Origin: Perilla frutescens
Lineage: Eukaryota; Streptophyta; Magnoliopsida; Lamiales; Lamiaceae
Direction: 5' to 3'
Assembly (NCBI GenBank): GCA_026008535.1
Contig: BRKX01000006.1
Location: 47,666,664-47,730,663 of the forward strand
Length of the DNA: 64,000 nt
This document shows, piece after piece, positions 34,040 to 45,840 of the stretch. The notes under the pieces are model-generated. The model was not told where the DNA came from, made no database searches, and worked only from the letters and a program-made list of their open reading frames with translations. Made by a program: the position numbers and the translations under genes. The stretch's first letter is position 1. Every line of letters starts with the position of its first letter.

Positions 34040-35590
34040 CCACTTATAGAGCTCGAAATAAACCAAACAATTCGTGAGCTATTCTTGTATCAGTTCGAAA
34101 AAAAATATAGATCAAAACATGATTGTTTAATAAACGAGTCGAACTAGAGCTTAGGAGTATTTGGCTTACTAAGTTTGCGAGTAGTTTCAATTTGAGCATA
34201 GACGAGTTTGTTTGCAAACGTCCATTAAAGAATATATTGCCGAGCTCTAATCGAACACGTCGGCAAATCTCTAATTGAACTTATGCAAAAAAGCTAAAAC
34301 ATTTGGATTTTTGTTGACATCATTAATGATTGAACCTAGGGCCAAAATAAGTTTCATGTTAACTCTCTTAACAACTATCCATTAGGCTAGATCATAATTT
34401 TGTTAATATTGAATCCACATTTATTCTATAATCGTTCTCCATAAGTTTAATATATCTAAATCTTGATCAATATATATTGACAAATTATTCTATACAACGG
34501 TGGTATATAAACCTTATGTCAGACATGTATTTTTCATTATTAAAGTGATACTTTTCACTAATAAAACTGGTATACTTTTCACCATTTAAAAGTGATTAGT
34601 TTTTTCAATCTAAAAAATACAGTTATAATTACAAAAATAACACCTCTTTTATTTTTAGAGGTACTTTTTGCTAGTCTCAAAAGCGCTATATATGTGATTA
34701 GAATTGGGTGAATAATCACACGGCCAAATCAATTAATCGAGTTATCAAAGTTTTGTCAAAGTGTAAAAGGCGCTTTCTCAATTAAAGCTAACAACTTGAG
34801 TTAGTTTTCCTATTTATTAATTCTTTGCGGAGTTTTTTGACTCACCTAGTTTTGCTCAATTGTCAAATATACGTGATTTCAACTCCTAAAACACTTAGAC
34901 AATTTAATTAAGCAATCACACAAAATAAATAACTGAATTTTAAAATAGTGAAGGAAAAGTGTAATTGAGACACGATGAATAGGGGTTCAAGTCTTGAACT
35001 GACTCTACATCATCTCTTCTTTTAAAAATCAGAAGGTGATCGATATGCTTAGAAAATCAAGCACATTGCCATCATTCAAAACATATATAATCAATTTTCC
35101 GAACACTTTCCAATAAATTAAATAAACGTTATACTTTTTAGTATTAAAATGATAATTTTCAATATTATAAGTTATATTTTTTAGTTGATGTAAGACTTAT
35201 ACATAATTGATGTACGCAAGACTAACGATATATATTTATTATTATTTAAACATATAAAATATACATTCTCAACAAAAAAATATATAAACAAAACATAATA
35301 TATGTGCGCGACACATACTCACACTTACACATAATATAACTCGATAATTGATAAAACAACATTTTGTAGCTATGATATAGTTGGTAATCAAAGAAAAACA
35401 AACAAAACCAATATTAAACAATGAATTGTGTTTAATAACTCTATTAGATCATTTAGTATGCTTATTACTTATTAGCTATGACTCATGAACTGCAGTTTAT
35501 TTAGCCAAGAATAATGGACAATACGAACTTTAGAAAAAGTACGATTATATTAATCAATTAATTATATTTACCAATTTTGAACTATATGAT
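34040..35590 (-). repeat. Inverted copy of the 4080-4760 repeat
   Basis: The complement of 35340-35590 aligns with about 4090-4355 (shared ATTCATTGTTTAATAT and CTACAAAATGTTGTT). The complement of 34046-34478 aligns with 4370-4740 (shared AGCCTARTGGATAGT and TAAACAATC). The two blocks are in the same order. They are separated here by the MULE 34479-35227 plus about 110 bases, but contiguous at 4360. No genes are seen. Confidence 0.7.
34479..35227. mobile_element. Non-autonomous MULE (749 bp), 9-bp TSD
   Basis: 9-bp direct repeats ATATATATT (34470-34478, 35228-35236) flank it; they are low in complexity, so weaker evidence alone. The termini are inverted (left TATAAACCTTATGTCA, right complement TATAAGTCTTACATCA). 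GATACTTTTCAC motifs lie just inside the left end. The insertion interrupts the inverted repeat copy at exactly the point where homology to 4360 breaks, which supports the boundaries. Confidence 0.65.
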
Positions 35591-35667
35591 AAATGAAGTC
35601 GGGTACGTCCTAAAATTGATGTTCAACATAAATGAAACTTTTTAATGATTTTGTGCTTTGGTTTTTT

Positions 35668-35804
35668 TTTTGGGGGGGAGGGGGGGGGGGGCGTGTTTGT
35701 TTAAGTTTTCATATGAATATGTACCCGACATATGGCTAGTTGGCTACTACATATATTACTATGATTTGGGGTCTTTGTGTTGTCTTATTGCATGTCAAAT
35801 TGGC

Positions 35805-35853
<49 letters not shown>
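35668..35853. repeat. Poly-T/poly-G run and (AT)n microsatellite
   Basis: A T-run followed by two G-runs lies at 35660-35691, and an AT dinucleotide run of about 20 units at 35811-35851 followed by (GTTT)n. Small frames across these tracts are artefacts. Confidence 0.9.
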
Positions 35854-35859
35854 TGTTTG

Positions 35860-38200
35860 TTTGTGTATACACATTTCTCTACATGATCGTGCATAAGTAG
35901 TTTTATTAGATATTGCAATTAATTATAGACATGAATTTCTATTAAAATATATAGAGAATTGAATACTTGTGTACTAATAGAAATGTTTGCATAACGAAGG
36001 ATGTTACGTGAGTTGTAATTTTTATTTTTATACGTTTGTTTAAAAAAATGTCAAGACAAAAATGTGTATACGTTCCCTCAAAAAAAAAAAAAAAGAGCCT
36101 ATGTTAAAATATATAGATTTAAATTTTGAAAATGCCGAAATATTTAGCTTGTAAAGGTGTCAATTGGCCGACCATCCTATGATCCTATCTTTCCAATACC
36201 ATTGGACAAGCTAATTTCTATGAAGTTTCATGTGAGTCATGTTACGCGGACTCTTTTAAATATATTTGAGTAATATCATTGTCGCCACTTTAATAACCGA
36301 ATAATTGTGGTTTTGCCTTTTATTTAAGTACTTTTCCACAAGCTTTTTTCAACTCCTTGTACATTACTTGTATGGGACAAACTTCAATTCTTCTAGTAGC
36401 TAGTAATATACAATTATAATATATAGAGGTTCTAGATCTTGAGGTTAATTTCAACATAATTAATAAATTTTAGGTAATTCAATATCATATTTTAGTATGA
36501 TGATCGTGAAGTAATTAATAAAAATATCATGATTTTAAAATATTATAAAATATCCTAACCATTTAGTAATTTAGCATGTCTAGTATGTACCAAAATAAAA
36601 TTTTCATTGTCTGAAATATGACGCAGCTACATAGGATCATGCATGAAATTTTAGCTCTATGTATTGATAGATTTAAAGCGTATAACTTTTCATATTCATT
36701 CTCTTATTTTTGGGTTAAATTTTCATATAGGATCTAAGCTAACCACATCGTATATCAGACATCGGAAATTTCCTTCGTACCGAATTTGTGAAAATACTTA
36801 AAGGTTATGGAATTTTTTTTAAATTTTTAAATCTTAGGATATTTTTGTTAATCATTTCAAAAATCGTACTAATTAAATGTAATATTTATAATTTATCTAT
36901 GAATTTCCCTATCACAAACATTTGAATGGGGGGTATGAAATGAAATTTTATCGAAATTTCGTTGGATAGTGAATGCCGTTGGTACATGCATGTTGTAGCC
37001 GGCCAAGCGAAGATTTCCTACCAGCTGTTAATTACCAAAGATATTGATTAACAGATTATATTATTATTATGTACAAATATTATTATTCTATTTCCTGTTC
37101 ACATGTATATACACTGTAAATTAAGAGACATGAGAACAATCGACTCTATCTAAAAAAGCCCAAAATTATACGTAACAAACATTATAGAAAATGATAAAGT
37201 ACCTTTCTAGGTGAATAATTAATGTATTCAAAATTAAAAATTGTTAACACCTGTTTCTCAGTTAGATTTTGACCTAGCGAATTCCCTTTAAAAAAAATAC
37301 GAAATTGAATTAATTAAATACTTCGAATCGATTAATTAGTGAAGCATCTCTGCGAGATTAATGGCAAGATAATCTGTTCTAAGAAATTCTTTTTTTTTTT
37401 CAGGTTTATTTTTTACAACCGAGCCATCGTTATATATCCCGTAGGAATTTTTATTTTCTTTTATAATTTGCACATAGGATTCCAACAGCTTGGTTATGTT
37501 TCAGTCGTCAAAAAATTAAATTTATGGTATAGTACAAGTATAAAAAAAAATGAAAGGTTGGTAGTATAGACTGACTTATTATTATTGTGAAAAGTTATAT
37601 ATGTTGGGATAACTAATAGTATTTGGACTTACTTTTGGGGAAATTTTATAAAACCCCGTCGTGCTTTCCCGAAAAATTATAAATCTCTCATGTTTTATAC
37701 AATTTTTACTATAAAAATAATTTTAACATTTTATGAAATATAGTTTCTTGTATTATTTGAAAATGGTACGTAGTTTTTGGTCAAAATACTACCTTTTGCT
37801 ATTGTGAGAATGATCTCTTAATTTTTTTTGGTATTTAATTTAAAAATGCATGTTTCTTTAAATTTGGAAATTAAAGGATATAATATAACTGAAGGAAAGT
37901 GATTTTCACCTCCATGTCACTCTCGCGTCATCACTCATTACCTCATTATATACGTAATTAATGTACACTACTAGTTTATGTTTATCTGTTTTCAAAGTTG
38001 TGGCACAATTAGTTTTAATCTGTACCAATAATAAATTGATCGACATTATAAAACTTACTATACGTCCATAAACAAACAAAGAGATCTCTGTCAGCAAGAA
38101 ATCTAGACATTAAGTTACGCGAATCTGTTTAATTAATCACGAAGTTTCCAAGAAATTCATTTTTTTGACTACAAAAAATTTAAAATAATAATTTGGAAAG
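35860..38200. other. AT-rich spacer without identified genes
   Basis: No coding region or RNA gene is supported. A short segment at 36150-36215 resembles 33835-33885 (GTCAATTRGCCGACCA, then a CCRTTGRACA word), probably fragments of one dispersed repeat. The frame at 37339-37569 is not supported. Confidence 0.5.
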
Positions 38201-38225
38201 TCTCGACTTAGAGGGATTTGTGCAT

Positions 38226-38700
38226 GTATAAATAGCTAGGCTTCTGTAGACAACAAATATCGTTCTATCAAGCAATTAAAATCGAATTGATTCGAACGAT
38301 TAGTACAGATTGCAAATTTATGATCACAGATGTTTAAGCATAAAAACAACACTTTTTATCAAATTATTTTCATTGAAGAAGGCTGATATACGTGGAGATA
38401 ATCTCCCAGACTCACAACACAGGTAATTTTAAATCTCGTAGATATGTTTTCAATTTTCTTTTCTACTTTATCAATTATTTGATGATTCCGATCAAAATAA
38501 CCAGTTCAATAAATTAATTAAATCTGTGATTTGTTGATCGTATTAATTGGCTTGGTGCTATCGTTTTGTCTCTCTCTTCTATTGTTGGTCTATTCCTTTA
38601 GATAGGTATTCATATTCAAATTCACTTTACATTTCTAACATAATCATATGGATCTGCAGGTTAAGGATCGAGTCCGAATATAAGAACCATTCAATGAATT
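38226..38700 (+). promoter_or_regulatory. Possible promoter and spliced non-coding transcript
   Basis: A TATA box (TGTATAAATAGCT) at about 38224-38236 is followed by mixed-composition sequence. A consensus splice donor follows at about 38419 (CAGGTAATTT), then a T-rich stretch, and an acceptor at about 38660 (ATCTGCAG). No open frame of note follows the ATGs. It could be the start of a non-coding RNA, a decayed gene or an LTR fragment. The evidence is only the arrangement of signals. Confidence 0.25.
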
Positions 38701-39369
38701 TTGACCCGTGAAATGACATTACAAAAAATTATCCCTTTAATTATATATCTATATTTTTAATATAAAAAGTATACCATTTCTTTTATTTATTATATTTTTA
38801 TAATACAAGATTAAAGCTGCACTATGAGGCATATTTATTTAGTAAAAAATAATTACATGTGATGTAAATATAGTGTGCGTATTATATGATATTGATACCC
38901 TATACAAATATATACATATATATTGGTATACGAATATACGAATCTTAGCGATATATATCATTCATTAAATTTTTTTACACGCATTCGAATCTACATGATA
39001 ATATATAAAATTTTCATAATGTATGTACGTATAAACTAAGTGATCATTATATTTAATAATCTAATAAAGACCGAGAGAAACTAATTATAAAGCATATATC
39101 TAATCTAATTACTTTGTACAGAGATAGAGAGAGCGTGTTTTACCGTAGCCCAATATAAAACTAGCCCATTACATCTAGTATGTATATTACCAAATTAGGC
39201 CCTCTTAGTAATTTTTACCCCATATGATTGGGCCAATTCGATCTACTTTCCAGGTGGGCTGAATTTTGCGAACTGTTTTTTAAATGGAACTCAAGATTCC
39301 TCCATTTTTAGACACAGATCTCTGTCATTTGATTGTCCTAAGCGGACAATTTGAGCATACTTGACAACC

Positions 39370-40270
39370 TCTCCAGGAGTTGATTGATATGATAAAATAG
39401 AATTATATAAGAATGAAATGATTGATCTGAATGACATGACAATTCTTAGGATTGATATGTTTACGAAATGCAGAATAGAATGAAATAGTTTTTTTTAATC
39501 TTATATAATAGATATTTTTACGTACTTTTAATTTTTTTATTGAATAAATTCTACGTAGTAGCTAATAAATATCAACACATACTGTAATTTTTTTTCTTAT
39601 ATTTTTAAATGTCTAGTTTCTTTTGTAGTATGCGATTTTTTTTTTCTAATTTTTTTAGCAAATTATACTTTATTTATGTTTTGTTAAATTTTATTCTAAA
39701 TTAATTAATTAATAAATATATAATAGTTTGTATAACTTAATAAAAATATTTTTTACTTCATAGAAAGATAGTTTATCATTTCAATTTTTTCATTTGAATA
39801 CATTATTATATCAAATGCATAATTATTTTATTTTATATTATAATATATTTTTATGTTATATTTATTTTGGCATCACTTCATTTTTCAACAAAAACATTAT
39901 AAAAACTATCAAAATTTGATTTTAACATATATTTTTAAATTATTTTTTAAAAATAAATAAATAATATAAAAATAATTAGGAAATGATAATAATAATTATT
40001 ATTTAATTTCATTTTTTTATTTATTATTATAAATATGATAAAATAATATTACAAGAGATGATTATGTATAAATATATCATATATTAATTTTTTGGGCGGA
40101 ATGAAAATTGCTAAACCCATGTGGGTGGGTGAAATGATTATTCTCCTTTCTTTGGGAATAGGAATTCCTTCGGGAATGGTAATTCCTGATTTCGAACCAT
40201 GCCAGTTATAGGAATGTGAATGAACATAGGAATGATTATTCCATTCCACCGTATCAATCACTTCCTAAAT
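39370..40270. repeat. AT-rich element-like region with GGAAT inverted ends
   Basis: The left end (GGAGTTGATTGATATGAT, 39377) and the complement of the right end (GGAAGTGATTGATACGGT, 40266) are similar. The right part carries several GGAATTCC/GGAATGG words, as in some plant MITEs. No target duplication was found. The frame at 40049-40261 is not supported. Confidence 0.35.
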
Positions 40271-40819
40271 ATTTGAATTATGATAATTTCTTGCAAGAGT
40301 ATCTGATATGAACTGTCCCATTTGATTGTGAATCATTTGTGTATAACTATTAGTATTTTCCCCCCTCTCATCAATAACTCTCCAATTTTCAGTATTTTAG
40401 TTTTATCTATCAATTTTTAATTAGGGTCGATTACAAATAATTGGCGGTTTTAATTATTTAAAAAATCAAATTATTTTCTCAGGTTATAGTCCTTGTCAAC
40501 CAAACGAGGTCTTATGTCATTTCTCTTATACAATCTACTCTTATCACAAATGAGATCAAATCTAGTTCACTTTCTCTGACCACTTAGTATCTCATTTATG
40601 AACATTATGAATTTTATTAGTTTTTTCTTTAATTTCAATTTCTAATTTAGTTTAATTTTACAATTATTATTTAGAGTTTATTTCATTTTTATTTTTTAAT
40701 TCTTAGCAATAAATGTTAATAATAAAATTTATATTTATTTGATAGTGAAACACAAGAATTGAGATAGAGTAATTGGATTAGAGGATCTTATCTGTTCTTA
40801 CCATGGTTTTCCTTGAATT

Positions 40820-42160
40820 TTTCTAAATAGGCATATCACATTTACAACTCGACAATCAATCAACATGTCGATTGTTCCAAGCACCGATCACAACTGCTAC
40901 GATCACTATGTGCCCAAAAACTACATGAAGTTATTCAGTTGTGACGGCTGCAAGATGAGAGGCTACGGTGAGCGCCACCATTGCAATCCTTGCGGTCGCG
41001 AGCTCCACAAAGAGTGTAGATTTCCGACAACTACCATTTCCAACGAGCATTTTCCTGGCTCCGCCTTCAAATTTCGTTACGAACCCCTCACAAGGCTAGA
41101 CAACAAAAATCGCAAAGAATTCTCCAAATGTTGCGATGCTTGTGGAAAGGAGATTTGTGGCTTTAGCTACCGTTGTGATGAAAATGACAAAGATTTACAC
41201 CCCTGCTGCAGAAACCTAGAGAAGAAGCTCTTAATTGAAAACACAATTTTCAATCTTTGCCCAGAGGTTTCCTCGAAGTGCATCCGGTGTAAGAAGAGGA
41301 AGATTACGGATGGGGAGAGAGATGTTCGAGGTTGGTCGTACGTCTCTACTTGCAACAAGTATCATTTTCATGTGTATTGCATGATGGAGATGGTGCACGA
41401 GGCATGCATGAAATATGGTGAGATTGGATTGGAGAGAGTTGAGCTTCGACAACTTGTTAAATCTAGAAGGAATGGAGGCAGCCGAGCTAACAAGATGATT
41501 GAGATGATGAAATCAGTGTTGAAAATCATGTTGGCTGCTCTTTTGGGAGATCCAACTGTGTTTATATCTAATGTGTTTGTGGAGTTGGTTTCGCGTGGCT
41601 TTCAGTAACGTGTTTCGTCTTCTATATCCATACTATCTATATATGCACGTCACATGTATTGAAGAATTAACGTCATGAATTCTACACGTTATGTGTTTGC
41701 TAAAGTCTTTTGTCTATATGTGTGTGTGGTGGGGGGAATTTGAAAGAATTTGAAGTTGTGATTAGCACTTATTTTAGTACTCTCGGGACACCCACATGGA
41801 CCAGACCCTTGTTTAAAATGAGCATATCTCGGATTCGGAGCTCGCAACTCCCCTTCCACAAACTCAATGAAATAATAGTAAGTATTAAGAATTTGATATA
41901 CATAGGGTTTAGGGAAGAATAAACTCTTTGGTTGGTTGCTTTGTATTCAAGTTCCACTCTTTCAAACTACAAATCAATCCAATTTTTAATTTCTCGTTTA
42001 TCTTGAATCGGAATCAATTTAATGTAAACATAAATGGTGGATTTTGATGATTTAATTTAATTGGACGGGTTGAAATTTTGTTGTGCATCCCTATATTGTC
42101 AATGTGTAATTTATTCAAAAGTGCAGTTGAACACGCTAAATGAAAAATAATTTGCATAGT
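40820..42160 (+). repeat. Segmental duplication copy B, proximal part
   Basis: Homologous in order to 4790-5680 plus 7353-7755, with no equivalent of the 5681-7352 insertion. It carries the intact DC1 gene. It continues at 61050-61462 beyond 18.9 kb of inserted elements. Confidence 0.85.
40865..41608 (+). CDS. DC1-domain (Cys/His-rich C1) zinc-finger protein, copy B
   Basis: Single-exon gene of 247 residues, a normal size for small plant DC1 proteins. Three zinc-binding modules are visible: residues about 23-53 (FSCDGCKMRGYGERHHCNPC, then LHKEC), about 86-117 (CCDACGKEICGFSYRC, then LHPCC) and about 139-172 (CIRCKKRK through CNKYHFHVYC). The C-terminal part is basic (KSRRNGG) and then hydrophobic (VLKIMLAALLGDPT). 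DC1 proteins resemble C1 domains of protein kinase C, and some respond to stress or hormones; no specific role can be given here. The start is the first ATG of the frame and matches copy A. All Cys/His ligands look intact. It is the only host gene in the window that appears functional. Confidence 0.9.
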   Translation: MSIVPSTDHNCYDHYVPKNYMKLFSCDGCKMRGYGERHHCNPCGRELHKECRFPTTTISNEHFPGSAFKFRYEPLTRLDNKNRKEFSKCCDACGKEICGFSYRCDENDKDLHPCCRNLEKKLLIENTIFNLCPEVSSKCIRCKKRKITDGERDVRGWSYVSTCNKYHFHVYCMMEMVHEACMKYGEIGLERVELRQLVKSRRNGGSRANKMIEMMKSVLKIMLAALLGDPTVFISNVFVELVSRGFQ

Positions 42161-42476
42161 TAAAGTATATATTATAGCCATGACGACGATGAGTGTTTGA
42201 TATGTGATATACTCTTTTAATTAATTACTCGATTTTTTCCAACTAACATTAATTTACAGAGCAATCCTTTTCATTGGAAACAATGTATTTACCTTTCAAT
42301 GAACGCATTAATCTCCATCTAGTTAATTAATAAATAATATTCTCTTCGTTTCACAATAAGTGTCATTCTAAAATTTTAATTTTGTTTCATAAAAAATATC
42401 ACTCTGCATGATCATATCGAGATAAAAATTTCATATTTTTCACATATTTGTCCTCATTTAATGCATTCAAACAATT

Positions 42477-42794
42477 TGAAAGAAAAGAGGTGCGGCGGAA
42501 GTAGCCATTCTTGAATAAAGATTAGATAGAAAAGAGTCTATATAGTGTCAATGTGAATAGATTATTTTATTCATTCATACTTCGTTGCAGATACAATTGT
42601 AGGTCTGTGGTATATATAGCCGCTAATGAAACAATCCAGAAGAGAAAATATCTCGATGTGATTTCCTATTTGCTATACAAGAATCAAGGAGAAAATATTC
42701 TAACAAAAATGTATAAGGAAAAATAATCCCGTATATCTTGTATATTTCAGAGATTGAGTTGACGTATGAGATCAAGGAACTCTATCTTTTATCA
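42477..42794 (-). repeat. Copia-3 3' LTR (318 bp)
   Basis: Same termini as the 5' LTR. The polypurine tract lies immediately upstream on the minus strand. Confidence 0.93.
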
Positions 42795-42809
42795 CGCCCC
42801 CTCAGCTCG

Positions 42810-44367
42810 AACAAGTCATACGGGAGAATAGAAAGCTTATCACAAAGACGGGTGAAGAGCAGCGTGCCAAGAGGTTTCGTAAGAATATCAGCAACTTGAT
42901 CATGGGAAGGAACATATCATGCTTAAAGTGGGTATATATATAAAAATTACACTATCAACATATCCTTCGTATAGTATTCGATGTCATATGAATATGATAG
43001 ATAAATTAATTTTAGTTCATATTTCATAGTTTCATGTTTTTTAGAGATGTGATTTATTGTTATATTACACATGTTTTTTCAACATAATTAATTCTATTTT
43101 AAAATTATTAAATAAATAGATAACAATTGATAATTTTGGAGCATTCTTTAGTTTTTTTTTTAAATAAATATATCATTTGATAAAATTATAATTATTATAT
43201 ATGTATTTTATATTTTGGACAACAACAGATTTGGACTCCACTTTTTCTCAAACAAAATGTAAATCAATTTCAAAGTGTTTTGTCCGTGAATGGAAAACTG
43301 GATTTGCCGAAAGAGATATAGCACTAGTATTGTTGACCCAAATAACAGATGGCTTGTCTTGAAAGACCTGTAGTTCATGCAAAAAAGATCGAAACCATAT
43401 AACATCACAAATAGCATGAGCAAGACTGCGGTACTCAGCTTCAGTGCTTGAGCAAGAAACGATAGGTTATTTTTTTTAACTCCATGAAACTAAATTATTG
43501 CCAAGAAGGAGGACACAAAAACCAATGGTGGAACGTGATCATCAACATCGAAAGCCCAATCGGCATCAGCAAACATTATCAAGCTAAGAGAAGAAGGTTT
43601 CTGCAAATTGAGACCAAGAGCCAACGTTCCAGCAAGATAGCGAAGGATGCATTTAACAGCTCGCCAATGTGTATCTGAAGGACTATGCATAAACTGGCTT
43701 ACCTTGTTGATGATATAAGATATGTCCGGTCGCATAAATGTAGCATATTGGAGAGCACCGACAATGCTGCGATACAGAGTGACATGTTCAAAAGCAGTAC
43801 CATCAGATTTACAGAGAGCAGGGCTGGAGACTATGGGACTGCGAATAGCTTTGGTGGTGGTCATTCCCACCTTTTCAAGAATACTTTGTATGTATTTGGC
43901 TTGACTTAGAAACATGCCGGAGGTGTTATGTGTAACTTCAATACCCAAGAAAAAATGCAAACAACCCAAATCCTTTAAAGAGAAAGACTTGCTGAGATCC
44001 CGAATAAAACTTTCAATTTCATGTTCATGGCTGCCGATCACAAGAATATCATCAACATAGGTAAGAACGACAATAGAGGAATCATGTCAGTGCCTGAAAA
44101 ATAGAGACTAGTCTGCGCGAGAAACTATAAATCCAAATGAGTGCAAGTTTCATAGACCAAGCTCGAGAAGCTTGCTTCAAACCATACAACAGTTTATTGA
44201 GCTTGCAAACCAACGAAGACGAGCCTTGTTCAAAACTAGGGGTTTGAACCATATAAAGATCAGTGTTAATATCGCCATTTAAAAATGCATTATCCACATC
44301 AAGTTGGCGTACCTTCCATGAATTTGCTAAAGCCAAGGTGAGCACATTACGAATAGTGACTGAATTT
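42810..44367 (-). pseudogene. Copia-3 pol, 3' part (RT and RNase H)
   Basis: The resumed RT has [15 protein letters not shown] (44300) and [13 protein letters not shown] (44170). The stretch holding the usual YVDD box is shifted or decayed near 44045-44060. FSLKDLGCLHFFLGIEV follows at 43970. RNase H starts at FADADWAFDVDD (43560) with stops and shifts and reaches EKKWSPNLLLSK (43220). The last exon-like piece (42810-42916, complement reads PSHDQVADILTKPLGT and LPYDLFELRG) is displaced by an AT-rich insertion of about 300 bases. Non-functional. Confidence 0.85.
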
Positions 44368-45109
44368 CACTACAAGAAAAACGTACATATACCACACTTA
44401 ATTGACCACGGTTTTTGGTTAAAACTGTGGTAATATACATAATTACCACGGTTTTTATAAAAACTGTGGTGTATGAGCGTTTTTTTGGAAAGATCACCAC
44501 GGTTATTTTCTGACCGTGGTGTATGTGCGTATTTTTTTCGACCACATGTAATTAAACCTGTGGTGTATGTTCGTAGCCTGTGGTCATAATTAAATTAGAC
44601 TTCTAATTTTTATTCTATAATTTAACAACAAATAACGAGCGGGAATTGAAAAACGAAAGAACCCCAGCGGCGCCATTCTTCAATTGCCGACTTTGAAAAT
44701 TTCATCAAATTCTCCCCTTTACTCTCACTTCCAAAATTTCATCAAATCCCCCCTTTGAAAATTTCATCAAATTTCATGAAATTCCCCCTTTTACTCTCAC
44801 TTCCAAAATTTCATCAAATTTCCCCTTCAATTGCCGAGCGGGAATTGGAGTTTGCTATTTTTGGGCGTGTAATCTTGCTATCTTCCCCCTCTTTTAGAGC
44901 ACATTTATCAGTATTCAGTAGTACCATAACATCGACTAACTGCACTGCATTACTGTGACTCTGTGTTTATGGTCGAATTTATGAAGAGGGTAATGTGAAT
45001 TGAGGGAACTGGATGCGGGTTGGGATTTATTGGGTTTGATTTTTTTTCTCGTATAGATCTTGTGATCGGGGTTTCTAGATCTGGGGTTTCTTGTTGTGAA
45101 GAAAAGCGG

Positions 45110-45840
45110 TCCCGTTTTAGTGAGAGAAAGCTAATGCCGAGCTGCTAAGTAAAAAAAAAGTATCCTTCTCCCCCCTTCTTCTTCTCCTCCCCCCCTCTCT
45201 CTCTATTTGTCTCTCTTTCGTACACACATTTCTTTCCTCGTATATAGAAAGTAGGAGAAACTCATAGCAATTGATAATTTTCAATTTTCCCCAAAATTCT
45301 CTTTGATTTGTGCTGCATAGGGTTTGAATGTGATGTGCTGATTGATCGATTTGAACACCGTGAAAAATGAAGATGAAACGGCATCGCCCTGTGGTTCACC
45401 GTCATGGTCGGCGGCATCCGGGAGCTTGGAATTAGCTACAGAGTCGTCGCTGCCATCAGTGTCTATGGAGCTGTGGCACACATGCGTGGGACCGCTGATT
45501 TCACTGCCGAAGAAAGGAGTGCCGTCGTCTACTTTCCCCAGGGACACGTGGAACACCTCCCCAAGCATCCTGCTGTAGCTTATGGATCTGCCTCCCCACA
45601 TATTTTGTCCGCGTTGTTGATGTTAAACTCCACGTATTCTTCGGTTCTCCTCGTTTTCTTGATGTTGAATTGTTGAATTTTTGTTGTCAATTTTATTGAA
45701 ATATTGAAGGTTCTGTTGGTGTAGGCGGATGCAGCCAGTGATGATGTGTATGTGCAAGTTTCTTTCATTCCAGATCAACAGGTACTGCCAAATAATCTTC
45801 AGACCATTGAGTAGCATTCTTTATGTATGACTGCAGTTGC
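45110..45840 (+). pseudogene. ARF3/ETTIN auxin response factor fragment captured by CACTA
   Basis: From the ATG at 45333 the frame reads MC-stop-LIDLNTV, then ELWHTCVGPLISLPKKGV; a one-base shift leads to VVYFPQGHVEHLPK. Next come SPHIF and, after another shift near 45613, VVDVKLH. This is the N-terminus and start of the B3 domain of an auxin response factor closest to ARF3/ETTIN, a transcription factor lacking the auxin-sensitive C-terminal domain. A GT...AG intron (about 45640-45725) precedes a second exon piece, ADAASDDVYVQVSFIPDQQ, followed by a donor-like GTACTG. A CT-rich leader lies upstream at 45165-45215. The G-to-stop change and shifts rule out a functional protein, but the capture kept exon-intron structure, so it was copied from genomic DNA. 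Confidence 0.88.

Noticed and set aside
34300..34420. Functional tRNA gene
   Set aside because: Only box A- and box B-like words are present; no cloverleaf with acceptor, D, anticodon and T stems can be drawn.
35658..35918. Short frames on both strands with repeated Tyr-Ile
   Set aside because: Produced by the (AT)n microsatellite.
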